Assembly: GCA_020073245.1 (NCBI GenBank)
Contig: JAIQFQ010000010.1
Span: 1-64,000, forward strand
DNA: 64,000 nt
Source: Terriglobia bacterium
Lineage (GTDB): Bacteria; Acidobacteriota; Thermoanaerobaculia; Thermoanaerobaculales; Thermoanaerobaculaceae
Reading direction: 5' to 3'
Position numbers and translations under genes: made by a program. Below the pieces are notes generated by a model. That model made no database searches. It saw only the letters and a list, made by a program, of their open reading frames with translations, and was not told the origin of the DNA. This document shows positions 12,392-21,976 of the stretch, piece after piece (position 1 is the first letter of the stretch; each line of letters begins with the position of its first letter).

Positions 12392-13420
12392 GTGGGAAGA
12401 GCCGGCGGCAGCCACTTCTGGAAAGTGCTGGCGAGCGTGGTGCTCGCCGTCGTGCTCTTCGCCGTCTTCCTCTGGACCGCCCCGCTGCGCGAGGTCGGTA
12501 AGACCCTCGTCCAGGTGAAACTCGGGTGGGTTCTGGCATCGGTGGCGGTGGCGCTTGCGACGTACGTGCTGCGAGCGCTCCGATGGGGACTCATCTTGCG
12601 CCCCGTGGGGCGTGCCGGAACAGCCAACGTGATCGGTTGCACCGCGGCGGGGTTCGCGACCTCCGCGGTCCTGCCTGCGCGCGCCGGCGAGATCGTGCGG
12701 CCCCTGCTGTTGACCGCCCGGACCGGAATGCCCGCGGCGGCGACCCTCGCGTCGATCCTCACGGAGCGGCTGCTCGATGGTGCGGCCGTCCTGTTGCTCT
12801 TTGGCGGCAGCGTGCTCTTGGCCAAACGCGGGCTCAACCCCGCGAACCTCACCTTCCTCCGTGAGACGGCTCTGCTGACAACGGCGGGTCTGGCGGCCGC
12901 GGTGATGATGGTGTGGTTTCTCCTTCGCCGCAGAGAAGCGACGGTGCGGCGCGTCTCGTCCTGGGCGCCGGAGCGCTTCCGGTCTCGGATGGCCAGCTTT
13001 CTCCATCACCTCCTCGATGGACTCGAGGTACTCCGAAGTCCGCGCAGGCTCCTCGAGATCGGGATCTGGAGCTTGGGTCTCTGGATCGTGATCGGGTGGC
13101 AACTTGTCTTCCTCGCCTGGGCTTTCGGCTTCGAGTTGAGCCTCGGCCAGGCCTTCGTCGTCGTGGCGGTAAGCGTGATCGGGCTTGCGGTGCCGGCTCC
13201 GGCAGGCGTCGGAGGATTTCACTGGGCCATCCGCTTCGGGCTCACCCAGCTCATGAGCGTGGACGTCTCGACGGCGACCGCCTACGCCCTCGTCCACCAT
13301 GCGATCTGCTTCTTCCCGATAACGGTGCTGGGCCTCTGCTACCTCGGCGCTGTCGGCTTCTCAATCGGAAAGGTCCGCGCACTCGAGGTTCGGCCAGACC
13401 CGGGGCTGGAGCACCCCTAG
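12392..13420 (+). CDS. lysylphosphatidylglycerol synthase TM-region (UPF0104) membrane protein
   Basis: A polytopic inner-membrane protein of 342 residues with about 7-8 hydrophobic segments. The first is VLASVVLAVVLFAVFLW, and the usual signature region around ALRWGLILRP and PARAGEIVRPLLL is present. The family includes flippase-like MprF membrane domains and glycolipid or hopanoid transport-linked proteins; no synthase domain is present. GTG 12392 was chosen because the hydrophobic N-terminus begins just after it. The in-frame extension to 11960 is antisense of the deacetylase gene. Four downstream genes follow with close or overlapping junctions. Confidence 0.85.
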   Translation: MGRAGGSHFWKVLASVVLAVVLFAVFLWTAPLREVGKTLVQVKLGWVLASVAVALATYVLRALRWGLILRPVGRAGTANVIGCTAAGFATSAVLPARAGEIVRPLLLTARTGMPAAATLASILTERLLDGAAVLLLFGGSVLLAKRGLNPANLTFLRETALLTTAGLAAAVMMVWFLLRRREATVRRVSSWAPERFRSRMASFLHHLLDGLEVLRSPRRLLEIGIWSLGLWIVIGWQLVFLAWAFGFELSLGQAFVVVAVSVIGLAVPAPAGVGGFHWAIRFGLTQLMSVDVSTATAYALVHHAICFFPITVLGLCYLGAVGFSIGKVRALEVRPDPGLEHP

Positions 13421-13421
13421 G

Positions 13422-13487
13422 ATGCGCTGTCCCCACTGCGGCCATGCGGAGGACCGGGTGGTTGACTCAGGGGAGGTCGAAGTATGA
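13422..13487 (+). CDS. 21-codon NrdR-like zinc-finger mini-ORF (relic or leader peptide)
   Basis: The translation starts MRCPHCGHAEDRVVDS, nearly identical to the start of the NrdR repressor (MRCP-C-GH-RV-DSR), but ends after 21 codons. Only the first CxxC of the zinc ribbon remains, and no ATP-cone domain is found in any frame downstream. It begins one base after the flippase stop, with GGAG about 10 bases ahead. Its last codons contain the hsp20 ribosome site, and its TGA overlaps the hsp20 ATG. It is either a truncated nrdR remnant or a small translated coupling peptide. Confidence 0.5.
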   Translation: MRCPHCGHAEDRVVDSGEVEV

Positions 13488-13930
13488 GGCGGCGGGTCTC
13501 GTCCGGGCTGGAGCTCGAGCTTGTGCGGCGACACCTTGACGATCTCCTCGGCCTGCTCGCGGCGCCGACCAAGATCTCGGAGACGGGTCCGCTGCCTGCG
13601 GTCGACCTTCGGGAGGCTGACGATTACTACGTCGTGTCGGTCAACGTCCCGGGAGTGCCGGCCTCCGAGATCGTCATCAGACTCCGGGGACGCGAGCTGC
13701 GAGTTGCCGGTCGCAAGCTGCCCGACCGCGATCAACCGGATCGCCGTCACTGCCACCACATGGAACGAGGGTTTGGACCGTTTGCCGTCGAGATCCTCCT
13801 CCCGGGCCCGGTCCAGCCCACGACGACGCGGGCCACTCTCAGCGCTGGCGTGCTGGAGATCACCCTGCCCAAGCTCTCAGAACGGCGCGACAGGGTCCAC
13901 ACCATAGTCGTGAGCGACGAGGAGCCATGA
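13484..13930 (+). CDS. Hsp20/alpha-crystallin small heat-shock protein
   Basis: An ATP-independent holdase chaperone of 148 residues. The alpha-crystallin domain spans about 38-140: PAVDLREADDYYVVSVNVPG, the ELRVAGRK strand, the ERGFGPFAVEILLPGPV segment typical of sHsps, and the closing GVLEITLPK. The C-terminal I-x-I motif is replaced by HTIVV. GGGGAGG lies eight bases ahead of the ATG. The stop overlaps the lon start (ATGA), so holdase and protease are made together. Confidence 0.92.
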   Translation: MRRRVSSGLELELVRRHLDDLLGLLAAPTKISETGPLPAVDLREADDYYVVSVNVPGVPASEIVIRLRGRELRVAGRKLPDRDQPDRRHCHHMERGFGPFAVEILLPGPVQPTTTRATLSAGVLEITLPKLSERRDRVHTIVVSDEEP

Positions 13931-16317
13931 GCGAGACGAACCTGAACCTGCAGGAGGGCCGCGAGGACTCGGTCGCGATCCCGGACGTGCTACCGGCAAT
14001 GGCCTTGAAGGATGCGGTGCTGTTCCCGTTCGTGATGGTGCCGCTTTCCATCGGCCGCGAACGTTCGGTCGCCGCGGTGGACCAGGCGCTTGCCGAAAGC
14101 CGGCTGCTTCTCCTGCTGGCTCAGCACAACCCCAACGAGGACAACCCGACGGGCAAGGATCTCTATCAGGTGGGCACCGTGGCCGGGATCATGCGGATGA
14201 TCAAGCTCCCAGACAACCGCATCCGGATCCTCGTGCAGGGGCTCGCTCGCGCCCGCGTCGAGTACTTCCTGCAAGAAGAGCCGTACCTGCGTGCCAAGAT
14301 CACCCGCCTCGAAGAGCCCGCGACGGAAGAGGGCAATCTGGAGCTCGAGGCGTTCATGCGGACCGTCCGCGCCAACCTGGAGAAGGTCGTCGAGCTCGGC
14401 AAGTCGGTCTCGCCCGAGGTCATGCTCATTGCAACGTCGCTGCAGGATGGGGCACGACTGGCCGATCTCGTGGCCTCGAACCTGAACCTCAAGCCGGAGG
14501 AGGCGCAGAAGGTCCTCGAAGCGATGGACGTCAAGGACCGTCTGCGGGCGGTCAACGAGTTCCTCGAGCACGAAACGGCACTGCTCGAGGTCCAGAGACA
14601 GATCAGCACCCAGGTTCAGGGAGAGTTGGACAAGTCCCAGCGCGACTACCTCCTGCGTCAGCAGCTCAAGCAGATCCAGAAGGAGCTGGGAGAAACCGAC
14701 GACATCGACCAGGAGATCGAACGCTACCGGGACCTCATCGTGAAGAAAGCGCTCCCGGACGAAGCCTCGGCGGAGGGCGAGAAGCAGCTCAAGCGCCTGC
14801 GGACCACCCACCCCGACTCGGCCGAAGCCTCGGTCATCCGCACGTACCTGGACTGGCTCACCGGCCTACCGTGGAGCACGTTCTCGAAGGACAACCTCGA
14901 CCTCGCCCACGCCCGCGCCGTTCTGGACGAGGATCACTATGATCTCGAGAAGATCAAGCAGAGAATCATCGAGTTCCTCGCGGTCCGGAGGCTCAAGGAC
15001 GACAGCAAGGGCCCCATCCTCTGCTTCGTCGGACCTCCCGGGGTCGGCAAGACCTCACTCGGCCGGTCGGTCGCGCGGGCTCTCGAGCGCAAGTTCATCC
15101 GCATCTCCCTTGGCGGCGTCCACGACGAGGCGGAGGTCCGTGGCCACCGACGGACCTACGTCGGCGCGCTGCCGGGGCGCATCCTTCAGGGGATCAACCA
15201 GGCCGGCACCTCCAACCCGGTGTTCATGCTGGACGAGATCGACAAGATCGGCGCCGATTTCCGGGGGGATCCGTCGGCTGCGCTTCTCGAGGTCCTCGAC
15301 CCTGAGCAGAACTTCTCGTTCCGGGACCACTACCTCGACGTCGCGTACGACCTCTCGAAGGTGTTGTTCATCGCCACAGGGAATGTGACGGAGACGGTCC
15401 ACCCGGCATTCCTCGACCGCATGGAGGTGATCGAGCTCTCGGGCTACACGGAAGAGGAGAAGGTCCAGATAGCCAGGAGGCACCTGATACCGAAGCAGGT
15501 CCGGGAGAATGGCCTCAAGGGGAGCGAGGTGCGGTTCGTTGACAGCGGGCTCACGTTTCTGATCGACCGTTACACGCGGGAGGCCGGCTTGCGCAACCTC
15601 GAACGGGAGATCGGTGCGGTGTGCCGCAAGGTCGCCGTGCGCCGGGCCGAAGGCCTCTCGGCCCGCGTGACGGTGACCCCGAAGGCCGTCGAGCGCTTCC
15701 TGGGCGCGGTCAAGTTCCTCCCGGAGGAGCGCCTCGCCCACGACCGGATCGGAGTGGCGACCGGGTTGGCCTGGACACCGGTGGGTGGCGACATCCTCCA
15801 CGTCGAGGCTCTCGCGCTGCCAGGGAAAGGTGAACTGCGCCTCACGGGCCACCTCGGAGAGGTGATGAAGGAGTCGGCCCAGGCGGCGCTCTCGTACCTG
15901 CGGGCCAACGCGAGCCAGTACGGTATCGCCCCCGCCTTCTTCGATGAGCACTCCTTCCACGTCCATGTCCCGGCCGGCGCGATCCCCAAGGACGGCCCGT
16001 CCGCCGGGGTCACGATGCTGTGCGCGCTGGCCTCCACGGCTGTCGCTAGACCCGTGCGACGGGACCTGGCGATGACCGGGGAGATCACCTTGCGGGGCGA
16101 AGTCCTCCCGGTCGGTGGGATCAAGGAGAAGGCGCTGGCGGCTTTGAGGGCAGGCATCCACGAGATCTGCCTCCCGCGGGAGAACCAACGGGACCTCGCC
16201 GAGCTGCCCGCGTCCGCCAAGGCGAAGGCGCACTTTCACCTCCTCTGGCGTGCGGAGGACGTGCTTCGGCTCGCTCTCGTCCAGCCGCCGGTGAAACCTC
16301 CGGCCGTGACGACGTGA
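13927..16317 (+). CDS. lon: ATP-dependent protease Lon
   Basis: A cytosolic AAA+ serine protease for damaged and regulatory proteins; 796 residues, normal length. It has the Lon N-terminal domain (PAMALKDAVLFPFVMVPL), a coiled linker, Walker A GPPGVGKTSLGR, Walker B VFMLDEIDKIG, and the catalytic Ser-Lys dyad at S692 (KDGPSAGV) and about K735 (GGIKEK). It is translationally coupled to hsp20 upstream and to the DUF2062 gene downstream, whose start overlaps its stop. Confidence 0.97.
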   Translation: MSETNLNLQEGREDSVAIPDVLPAMALKDAVLFPFVMVPLSIGRERSVAAVDQALAESRLLLLLAQHNPNEDNPTGKDLYQVGTVAGIMRMIKLPDNRIRILVQGLARARVEYFLQEEPYLRAKITRLEEPATEEGNLELEAFMRTVRANLEKVVELGKSVSPEVMLIATSLQDGARLADLVASNLNLKPEEAQKVLEAMDVKDRLRAVNEFLEHETALLEVQRQISTQVQGELDKSQRDYLLRQQLKQIQKELGETDDIDQEIERYRDLIVKKALPDEASAEGEKQLKRLRTTHPDSAEASVIRTYLDWLTGLPWSTFSKDNLDLAHARAVLDEDHYDLEKIKQRIIEFLAVRRLKDDSKGPILCFVGPPGVGKTSLGRSVARALERKFIRISLGGVHDEAEVRGHRRTYVGALPGRILQGINQAGTSNPVFMLDEIDKIGADFRGDPSAALLEVLDPEQNFSFRDHYLDVAYDLSKVLFIATGNVTETVHPAFLDRMEVIELSGYTEEEKVQIARRHLIPKQVRENGLKGSEVRFVDSGLTFLIDRYTREAGLRNLEREIGAVCRKVAVRRAEGLSARVTVTPKAVERFLGAVKFLPEERLAHDRIGVATGLAWTPVGGDILHVEALALPGKGELRLTGHLGEVMKESAQAALSYLRANASQYGIAPAFFDEHSFHVHVPAGAIPKDGPSAGVTMLCALASTAVARPVRRDLAMTGEITLRGEVLPVGGIKEKALAALRAGIHEICLPRENQRDLAELPASAKAKAHFHLLWRAEDVLRLALVQPPVKPPAVTT

Positions 16318-16805
16318 AGGCCCTCCTCGAGAGAGCGCGATCTCGCTTCCAAACGGTAGTGGGGGTCCACGAAAGGCCGGAGCGCCTTGCCGCCGCATGG
16401 GCGCTCGGGATCGCCGTCGGGCTGTCCCCCGTCATCGGCCTGCACACCGTGATCGCGCTCCTGCTCGCGCTCGCCTTCAGGCTCAACAAGGTGGATGTGA
16501 TCCTCGGCACTCTGATCATCAACCCGTGGACCGTCACGCTCTACTTTCCCGCGGCCATCCTCGTGGGAGAGAAGATCACCGGAGTGCACGTCCCTCACTT
16601 CCTCATCCCCCACCCCGAGGAGGTTCTGCACGCAGCGATGTGGCGCCAGCGTGCTCCATGGCTGCGATCGGTGCTGGTCACGTGGGGCGTAGGCGCCGCG
16701 GTCCTGGCGATGATCGGCGGCGCGATCACGTACTTCGCCCTGAGTCGGCTGATCGTCCTCCACCGGCGGCGCCACCCTCACCACCTGGACACCCCGGTGG
16801 AGTGA
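16314..16805 (+). CDS. DUF2062 inner-membrane protein
   Basis: A 163-residue membrane protein of the DUF2062 family, whose function is not established. It shows the family pattern ERLAAAWALGIAVGLSP near the start, a membrane segment (IGLHTVIALLLALAFRLNK), INPWTVTLYFPAAILVG, and a final helix (VLAMIGGAITYFALSRLIVL) with a basic tail. The GTG start overlaps the lon stop by four bases, so it is the last member of the chaperone/protease run. Confidence 0.85.
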   Translation: MKALLERARSRFQTVVGVHERPERLAAAWALGIAVGLSPVIGLHTVIALLLALAFRLNKVDVILGTLIINPWTVTLYFPAAILVGEKITGVHVPHFLIPHPEEVLHAAMWRQRAPWLRSVLVTWGVGAAVLAMIGGAITYFALSRLIVLHRRRHPHHLDTPVE

Positions 16806-16849
16806 CCCTGCCCGGCCGTGAGGCTGCGGCGTCCGAGTGGGCTCGGATG

Positions 16850-16954
16850 CAGAGGAGCAGATGGGCCAAGGAGCGGAGGAGCGAGAGCCGAGACGAGTAA
16901 CGCGACGCTCTCTGTCCTCAGCGCCTCCGCCCCTCCGCTCCCATGCTCCTCTGG
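16850..16954. terminator. long imperfect inverted repeat between convergent genes
   Basis: The left arm (from 16850: CAGAGGAGCA, then AGCGGAGGAGCG) pairs imperfectly with the right arm ending at 16953 (CGCCCCTCCGCTCCCATG, CTCCTCTG). It fills the gap between the DUF2062 gene and the convergent decarboxylase gene, so it probably acts as a bidirectional terminator. It lacks a strong T-run and may also be a dispersed GAGG-rich repeat. Confidence 0.5.
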
Positions 16955-16982
16955 GTGTCGGAACGATGCGGTTGCTGCCCGC

Positions 16983-17921
16983 CTACAGCCGGGCGCGAAA
17001 GTAGTCGATGGTTCTCCGGAGCCCTTCCTCGAGCGAAACCTTGGGCTCCCATCCGAGATAGGCGCGGGCCTGCGAGATGTCGGGCTGGCGGACCTTGGGA
17101 TCGTCCACCGGGAGCGGCTTGAACTCGATCGGTGCCTGGCTGCCGACGAGGCGCTGGATCGTCTCGGCGAACTGCAGGACCGTCATCTCTGCGGGGTTGC
17201 CGATGTTGACCGGCTCGTCGATCTCGGAGAAGAGCACCCGGATGATCCCCTCGATCTCGTCGTCGACGTAGCAGAACGACCGGGTCTGGCTGCCATCTCC
17301 GAAGACGGTCAACGGCTCCCCCGCCAGCGACTGCGATACGAAGGCAGGCACGACACGGCCATCGTGGGCGCGCATCCGCGGACCGAACGTGTTGAAGATG
17401 CGCACGATCCTGGTGGAGACGCCGTGGAAGCGCTGATAGGCCATCGTCATCGCCTCGGCGAAACGCTTGGCCTCGTCGTACACGCCGCGGGGACCGACGG
17501 GGTTCACGTTCCCCCAGTAGCTCTCGGGCTGCGGGTGGACGAGAGGATCGCCGTAGACCTCGGAGGTCGACGCGAGCAGGAACCTCGCGCCCTTGGCCTT
17601 GGCGAGCCCGAGCGCCTTGTGCGTCCCGAGCGAGCCGACCTTCAACGTCTGTATCGGCAATTCGAGGTAGTCGATCGGCGAGGCCGGCGAGGCAAAGTGG
17701 AGTACGAAACCCACCTTCCCGGGCACGTGGATGTAGTTGGTCACGTCGTACTTCTCGAACGTGAACCCGTCAACGCCGAAGAGATGCTCGATGTTCGAAA
17801 CGTTCCCGGTGAGGAGGTTGTCGATGCAGACCACCTCCATGCCCTCCCCGAGCAACCGCTCGCAGAGGTGGGACCCCAAGAAACCCGCGCCACCCGTGAC
17901 CACCGCCCGAGCTCGCTCCAT
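16983..17921 (-). CDS. UDP-glucuronate decarboxylase (UDP-xylose synthase-like SDR epimerase)
   Basis: A 312-residue extended SDR. Rossmann motif [11 protein letters not shown] at the N-terminus, [10 protein letters not shown] with the catalytic Ser/Thr, then the YxxxK pair in [15 protein letters not shown] and [12 protein letters not shown] are typical of UDP-xylose synthases. The product would be UDP-xylose for surface polysaccharide or LPS. The ATG at 17921 was preferred over one nine codons upstream because GGAGG lies about eight bases ahead and family alignments begin there. No sugar cluster surrounds it. Confidence 0.9.
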   Translation of the reverse strand: MERARAVVTGGAGFLGSHLCERLLGEGMEVVCIDNLLTGNVSNIEHLFGVDGFTFEKYDVTNYIHVPGKVGFVLHFASPASPIDYLELPIQTLKVGSLGTHKALGLAKAKGARFLLASTSEVYGDPLVHPQPESYWGNVNPVGPRGVYDEAKRFAEAMTMAYQRFHGVSTRIVRIFNTFGPRMRAHDGRVVPAFVSQSLAGEPLTVFGDGSQTRSFCYVDDEIEGIIRVLFSEIDEPVNIGNPAEMTVLQFAETIQRLVGSQAPIEFKPLPVDDPKVRQPDISQARAYLGWEPKVSLEEGLRRTIDYFRARL

Positions 17922-18087
17922 GCATCGCCTCCAGCGCGCATTATGCACTGGTCGCCGGACGTTTGACCCCTTCCTCCGATGCCGACGGAGGCGGAGCTAC
18001 GCCACTTGCAATCGGCCGGAGGCGTGAGGAGAATGAACCGGAGTTCACGCTCGTCGGCCGGATGCGTGGCCAAAGAAGGGGGCCCCC

Positions 18088-19929
18088 GTGGGATACCAGG
18101 CGGACATGCGAGACATCAGGTTCCAGCTCTTTGAGTGGCTGCCCATGGAGCAGCTGCTCAAGAACGAGCTGTTCTCCCAGTGGGAACGTGCGGACGTCGA
18201 GATGGTCCTCGACGAGGCGCTCAAGCTCGCCCAGGAGCAGCTCGATCCCGCGAACCGCGATGGCGACAAGGTCGGAGCCCGTTTCGAGAACGGGCGCGTG
18301 CTCATGCCTGCGTCGTTCCATTCCGTGTACCAGAAGATCAAGGAGGGAGGCTGGATCGGTTGTATCAACTCCCCCGCGTACGGCGGGATGGGCCTGCCGG
18401 ACGCCGTCGGCACCGCCGTGAATGAGCTCTTCTTCGGCGCGAACATGGCCCTGTCCCTGACGGCTCTCCTCACCCGTGGTGCTTCGTACCTGGTCGAGAA
18501 GTTCGGGACCGACGAGATGCGCGCCCTCTTCTGCGAGCGGATGTACTCCGGCCAGTGGGCCGGTACGATGTGCCTCACCGAGCCGCAGGCCGGCTCCGAC
18601 GTGGGGGCATCCAAGGCCCGGGCGGTCAAGCAGCCCACCGGCCGCTACCTCATCCAGGGCGAGAAGATCTTCATCACCTCGGGCGACCACGATCTCACCG
18701 AGAACATCGTCCACGCCGTGCTGGCGCGCACCCCGGGCGCCCCGGATGGGACTTCGGGGCTGTCCCTCTTCATCGTCCCGAAGGTACGGGTCAACCCCGA
18801 CGGTTCGCTCGGAGAGCCGAACGACGTGGTCTGCTCGCGTCTCGAGGAGAAGCTCGGCATTCACGGGTCGCCCACCTGCTCGCTGGTCTTCGGCGGCAAC
18901 GACCGGTGCGAGGGGTTCCTGCTGGGCGAAGAGAAGTCCGGCATGAAGCTGATGTTCCACATGATGAACCCGGCCCGCATCGAAGTCGGACTCCAGGGCG
19001 CCGCCATGGCCGCGGCCGCGTATCAGGCGGCCCTCGACTACGCGCGCACACGACTGCAGAGCCGTCACTGGACGCGGATGAAGGAGCACGGCGCACCCCA
19101 GGTCCCGATCATCGAGCACCCGGACGTGCGCCGGATGCTGTTCACCTCGAACGCCTACGTTCAAGCGATGCGCGCCCTGCTCATGCAGACCTCGTACTTC
19201 ATGGACATGACCCATGTCACCAACGGCGACGAGCAGGAGAGGTATCAATCCTACGTCGAGGTCCTGACGCCGATCTGCAAGGCCTGGGCGTCCGACTGGG
19301 GCTTCCGGGTCACCGAGTGGTGCCTGCAGGTGTACGGCGGGTACGGCTACACCTCCGACTACCCGGCGGAGCAGTACCTGCGAGACGCGAAGATCGCCTC
19401 GATCTACGAGGGAACCAACGGCATCCAGGCCCTCGACCTGGTCGCCCGCAAGCTGCCCGCCAAAGGCGGCAAGGCGATACGCGAGCTACTGGGGCTGGCC
19501 GAGGGCACCTTCAAGAGGCTCCGGAACGACCCTCAGTTCATGGAGCCCGGCTGGATGCTCGGCGCAGCGCTGAAGCAGATCGAGGACATCTCCAAAGGCC
19601 TCGCCAAGCGGCCGGACGCGCCGATCGTGGTGCTGCTCAACTCCGTTCCCTTCCTGGACATGATCGGCGACGTCCTCGGTGCGCACTTCCTCCTCGATCA
19701 GGCGGTCATCGCCCGCACCAGGTTGCAGGCGATTCTCGCAAAGGAGGGCGTGAGCCCTTCGGACAAGGACGCCGTCCGACAGTTCGCCCTGGGCAAGCCC
19801 GAGGCTGCCTTCTATCACAACAAGATCCAGGTCGCGATCCACTTCGCCTATCGCGTGCTGCCGAACGTCACGGCGCGTGCGGTCGCGATTCGCGCAGGAG
19901 AGGCAGGCCCGGTGGAAGCGATCCTGTAG
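18088..19929 (+). CDS. acyl-CoA dehydrogenase (large, with C-terminal extension domain)
   Basis: A 613-residue FAD flavoprotein for the first step of beta-oxidation or a related acyl-CoA. It has N-terminal, middle (CLTEPQAGSDVGASKA, FITSGDH) and C-terminal (VYGGYGYTSDYPAEQYLRDAKIASIYEGTNGIQ) ACAD domains. An extra 120-residue alpha-helical tail is typical of the larger FadE-type enzymes. Chain-length preference is not readable. GTG 18088 follows a purine-rich AAAGAAGGGGG. The gene stands alone on the plus strand and ends at a strong terminator. Confidence 0.93.
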   Translation: MGYQADMRDIRFQLFEWLPMEQLLKNELFSQWERADVEMVLDEALKLAQEQLDPANRDGDKVGARFENGRVLMPASFHSVYQKIKEGGWIGCINSPAYGGMGLPDAVGTAVNELFFGANMALSLTALLTRGASYLVEKFGTDEMRALFCERMYSGQWAGTMCLTEPQAGSDVGASKARAVKQPTGRYLIQGEKIFITSGDHDLTENIVHAVLARTPGAPDGTSGLSLFIVPKVRVNPDGSLGEPNDVVCSRLEEKLGIHGSPTCSLVFGGNDRCEGFLLGEEKSGMKLMFHMMNPARIEVGLQGAAMAAAAYQAALDYARTRLQSRHWTRMKEHGAPQVPIIEHPDVRRMLFTSNAYVQAMRALLMQTSYFMDMTHVTNGDEQERYQSYVEVLTPICKAWASDWGFRVTEWCLQVYGGYGYTSDYPAEQYLRDAKIASIYEGTNGIQALDLVARKLPAKGGKAIRELLGLAEGTFKRLRNDPQFMEPGWMLGAALKQIEDISKGLAKRPDAPIVVLLNSVPFLDMIGDVLGAHFLLDQAVIARTRLQAILAKEGVSPSDKDAVRQFALGKPEAAFYHNKIQVAIHFAYRVLPNVTARAVAIRAGEAGPVEAIL

Positions 19930-19973
19930 AGACAGGGTCAGGGGTCCGGGCACTGGGCTTCGAACAAGAACAG

Positions 19974-20000
19974 AACCCCGCCGGGACAAAAGGCGGGGTT
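19974..20000. terminator. bidirectional intrinsic terminator
   Basis: A perfect 9-bp stem AACCCCGCC / GGCGGGGTT (19974-19982 and 19992-20000) with a 9-base loop. Partial pairing continues into the flanks (AAGAACAG / TGCTCTT), giving T-rich tails on both strands. It separates the acyl-CoA dehydrogenase gene from the convergent ABC-F gene. Confidence 0.85.
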
Positions 20001-20035
20001 TGCTCTTCCGTGCACTTCAACGTGTCCTCGTTGCT

Positions 20036-21976
20036 CTAGTCTTCGAGCTCCGCCAGGCGCTGCGCCAGGGCCTCCGCGTCCTCCTCGGCCTCGCCCCACG
20101 AGTCGAGCAGCGTCTCGAGACCGGCCCTCAGCTCGTCCGCCTCGCGCGCGAGTTCGAGGGCCCGCCGTCGGTCGGCGAACACCGCCGGCTCGCACAGAAG
20201 GGCCTCGACTTCTCGGAGCCGCTGCTCGGCCGCCTCCAACTCGCCGGCCAGCGAATCGGCCGTCGTTCTTGCACGTGCGGCGTCCCGTCGAAGGCGACGG
20301 CGCTCCTCCTCGGCGGCGCTCCGCCGCGGTGTCGGAGCGTCACCGTCGCTCGGGCGCTTCCCGGGCCGCTCCAGCCCGAGTCGGACGAACGCGTCGTCCA
20401 CCCGGTTCATGGCCACTGCGCGGCCGCCGTCGAGCAGCAGCACGTGGGTCGCCACCCGTTCGAGCAGACGGCGGTCGTGGCTGACGAGCAGCAGCGCGCC
20501 CGGGAACTCCGAGAGAGCCTGCTCGAGGACCTCGCACGTCACCAGGTCCAGGTGGTTCGTGGGCTCGTCGAGGAGCATCAGGTTCGGAGCCAGGGCGATC
20601 AGCCGGGCCAGCGAGAGCCGGGCGCGCTCCCCGCCGGAAAGCGAATCGGTGATGGCGTCCGCCGCCTCGCCCGAAAAGGCGAAGCGGGCCGCCCAGGCCC
20701 GTGCCTCCGCTGGACTCCATTCAGGGCGGACTTCGAGCAGGACGTCGAGCACGGACACACCGCCTGGGATCTCCACCTGCTCCTGGTCGTACCACGCTGG
20801 GACGACGCCTGCTCCGAGCCGCAGCCTGCCCGCCAGCGCCGGCAAGCGCCCGGCCAGCGTGTGCAGCAGAGTTGTCTTGCCCGCACCGTTGCGCCCGACG
20901 ATCGCCACTCGTTCACCACGGCGCAGCGTGAGGCTCACCTGCTGCAGTATCGGTCGCACCCAGCCTGCCTCGAGATCCTCCACCTCCATGACCATCTGAC
21001 CCGAACGGCCGGTCTCTGGCCACCGCAGTCTGACGGCTGCCAGGTCCGGCTCCGGGGCTTCCAGGCGTTCCATCCGATCCAGGAGCTTCTGGCGCGCCTG
21101 TGCCTGCCGCGTGTTCTGGCCGGCGATGTTGCGCCGGATGAACTCCTCCTGCCGCTCGATCTCAGCCCGTTGCAGGTAGAACGCCCGCTGCGCCTGGTCC
21201 CGCCGCCTCTCGCGCTCACGGCGGTAGCGGGCATACCCGGCCGGGAACCGTTCCAGCCTGCCCCCGTGCAGCTCGAGCACTTCGCCTCCGACGCGATCGA
21301 CCAACTCGCGGTCGTGGGTCACCAGAAGAAGCGCACCGTCACGGTGCGCAAGCTCATCGGCGAGAAACTCGACACCGACCAGATCCAGGTGGTTCGTCGG
21401 CTCGTCCAGCAGGAGCAACCCGGCGGTCGACAGCAGTGCGCGGGCCAGTGCCGCTCGTGTGCGCTCGCCCCCCGACAGTGTCTCCACCGTTCTCGAATGC
21501 ATGGCCTTCGGAATGCCCAGACCGTCGAGCGCCGCCTCTGCGTGCGCCCGGGCACGGTAGCCGTCGAGGCGCTCGAACTCCTCGTGCAACCGGTGGTGCT
21601 CCGCGAGGAGAGCCTCATCCCCGCTCCCCAGCCGTGACCCGAGCTCGGCAAGCGCGAGTTCGATCTCGACAACACGGGGAAGCGCCGAGAGGCAGTAGTC
21701 CAGAACGGAGACCCCGTTCGCGCTCTCGACACGCTGCTCCAGCCGGGCGATCTCCAGGCCGCGCGCACGTTCCACCGCGCCGGCCTCGGGTTCGAGCTCC
21801 CCGGCGATCACTCTCAGAAGGGTGGTCTTCCCGCAGCCGTTGCGGCCGAGCAGGATGAGCTTCTCGCCGGGGTTGTGCTGGAGCGAGGTCCCACGGAGAA
21901 CCGGCCGGCCTGCGAAGGATACGCACACGTCCTCCAGCCGATAGAGCAAGTTAGTCGGCGCCCCCGAGCCGGGCAA
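20036..21976 (-). CDS. ABC-F subfamily ATPase (ribosome-associated type)
   Basis: A soluble protein with two ABC domains and no membrane segments, the ABC-F layout (EttA/Uup/YheS; translation factors or antibiotic-resistance proteins). First Walker A GRNGCGKTTLL, signature LSGGERTR, Walker B LLLLDEPTNHLDL; second GRNGAGKTTLL, LSGGERAR, LMLLDEPTNHLDL. A charged linker (about 240-300) joins them, and a Glu/Arg-rich coiled-coil tail of roughly 100 residues ends the protein as in Uup. The start is uncertain: TTG 21976 overlaps the phosphorylase gene, and TTG 21949 is an alternative. Confidence 0.93.
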   Translation of the reverse strand: MPGSGAPTNLLYRLEDVCVSFAGRPVLRGTSLQHNPGEKLILLGRNGCGKTTLLRVIAGELEPEAGAVERARGLEIARLEQRVESANGVSVLDYCLSALPRVVEIELALAELGSRLGSGDEALLAEHHRLHEEFERLDGYRARAHAEAALDGLGIPKAMHSRTVETLSGGERTRAALARALLSTAGLLLLDEPTNHLDLVGVEFLADELAHRDGALLLVTHDRELVDRVGGEVLELHGGRLERFPAGYARYRRERERRRDQAQRAFYLQRAEIERQEEFIRRNIAGQNTRQAQARQKLLDRMERLEAPEPDLAAVRLRWPETGRSGQMVMEVEDLEAGWVRPILQQVSLTLRRGERVAIVGRNGAGKTTLLHTLAGRLPALAGRLRLGAGVVPAWYDQEQVEIPGGVSVLDVLLEVRPEWSPAEARAWAARFAFSGEAADAITDSLSGGERARLSLARLIALAPNLMLLDEPTNHLDLVTCEVLEQALSEFPGALLLVSHDRRLLERVATHVLLLDGGRAVAMNRVDDAFVRLGLERPGKRPSDGDAPTPRRSAAEEERRRLRRDAARARTTADSLAGELEAAEQRLREVEALLCEPAVFADRRRALELAREADELRAGLETLLDSWGEAEEDAEALAQRLAELED

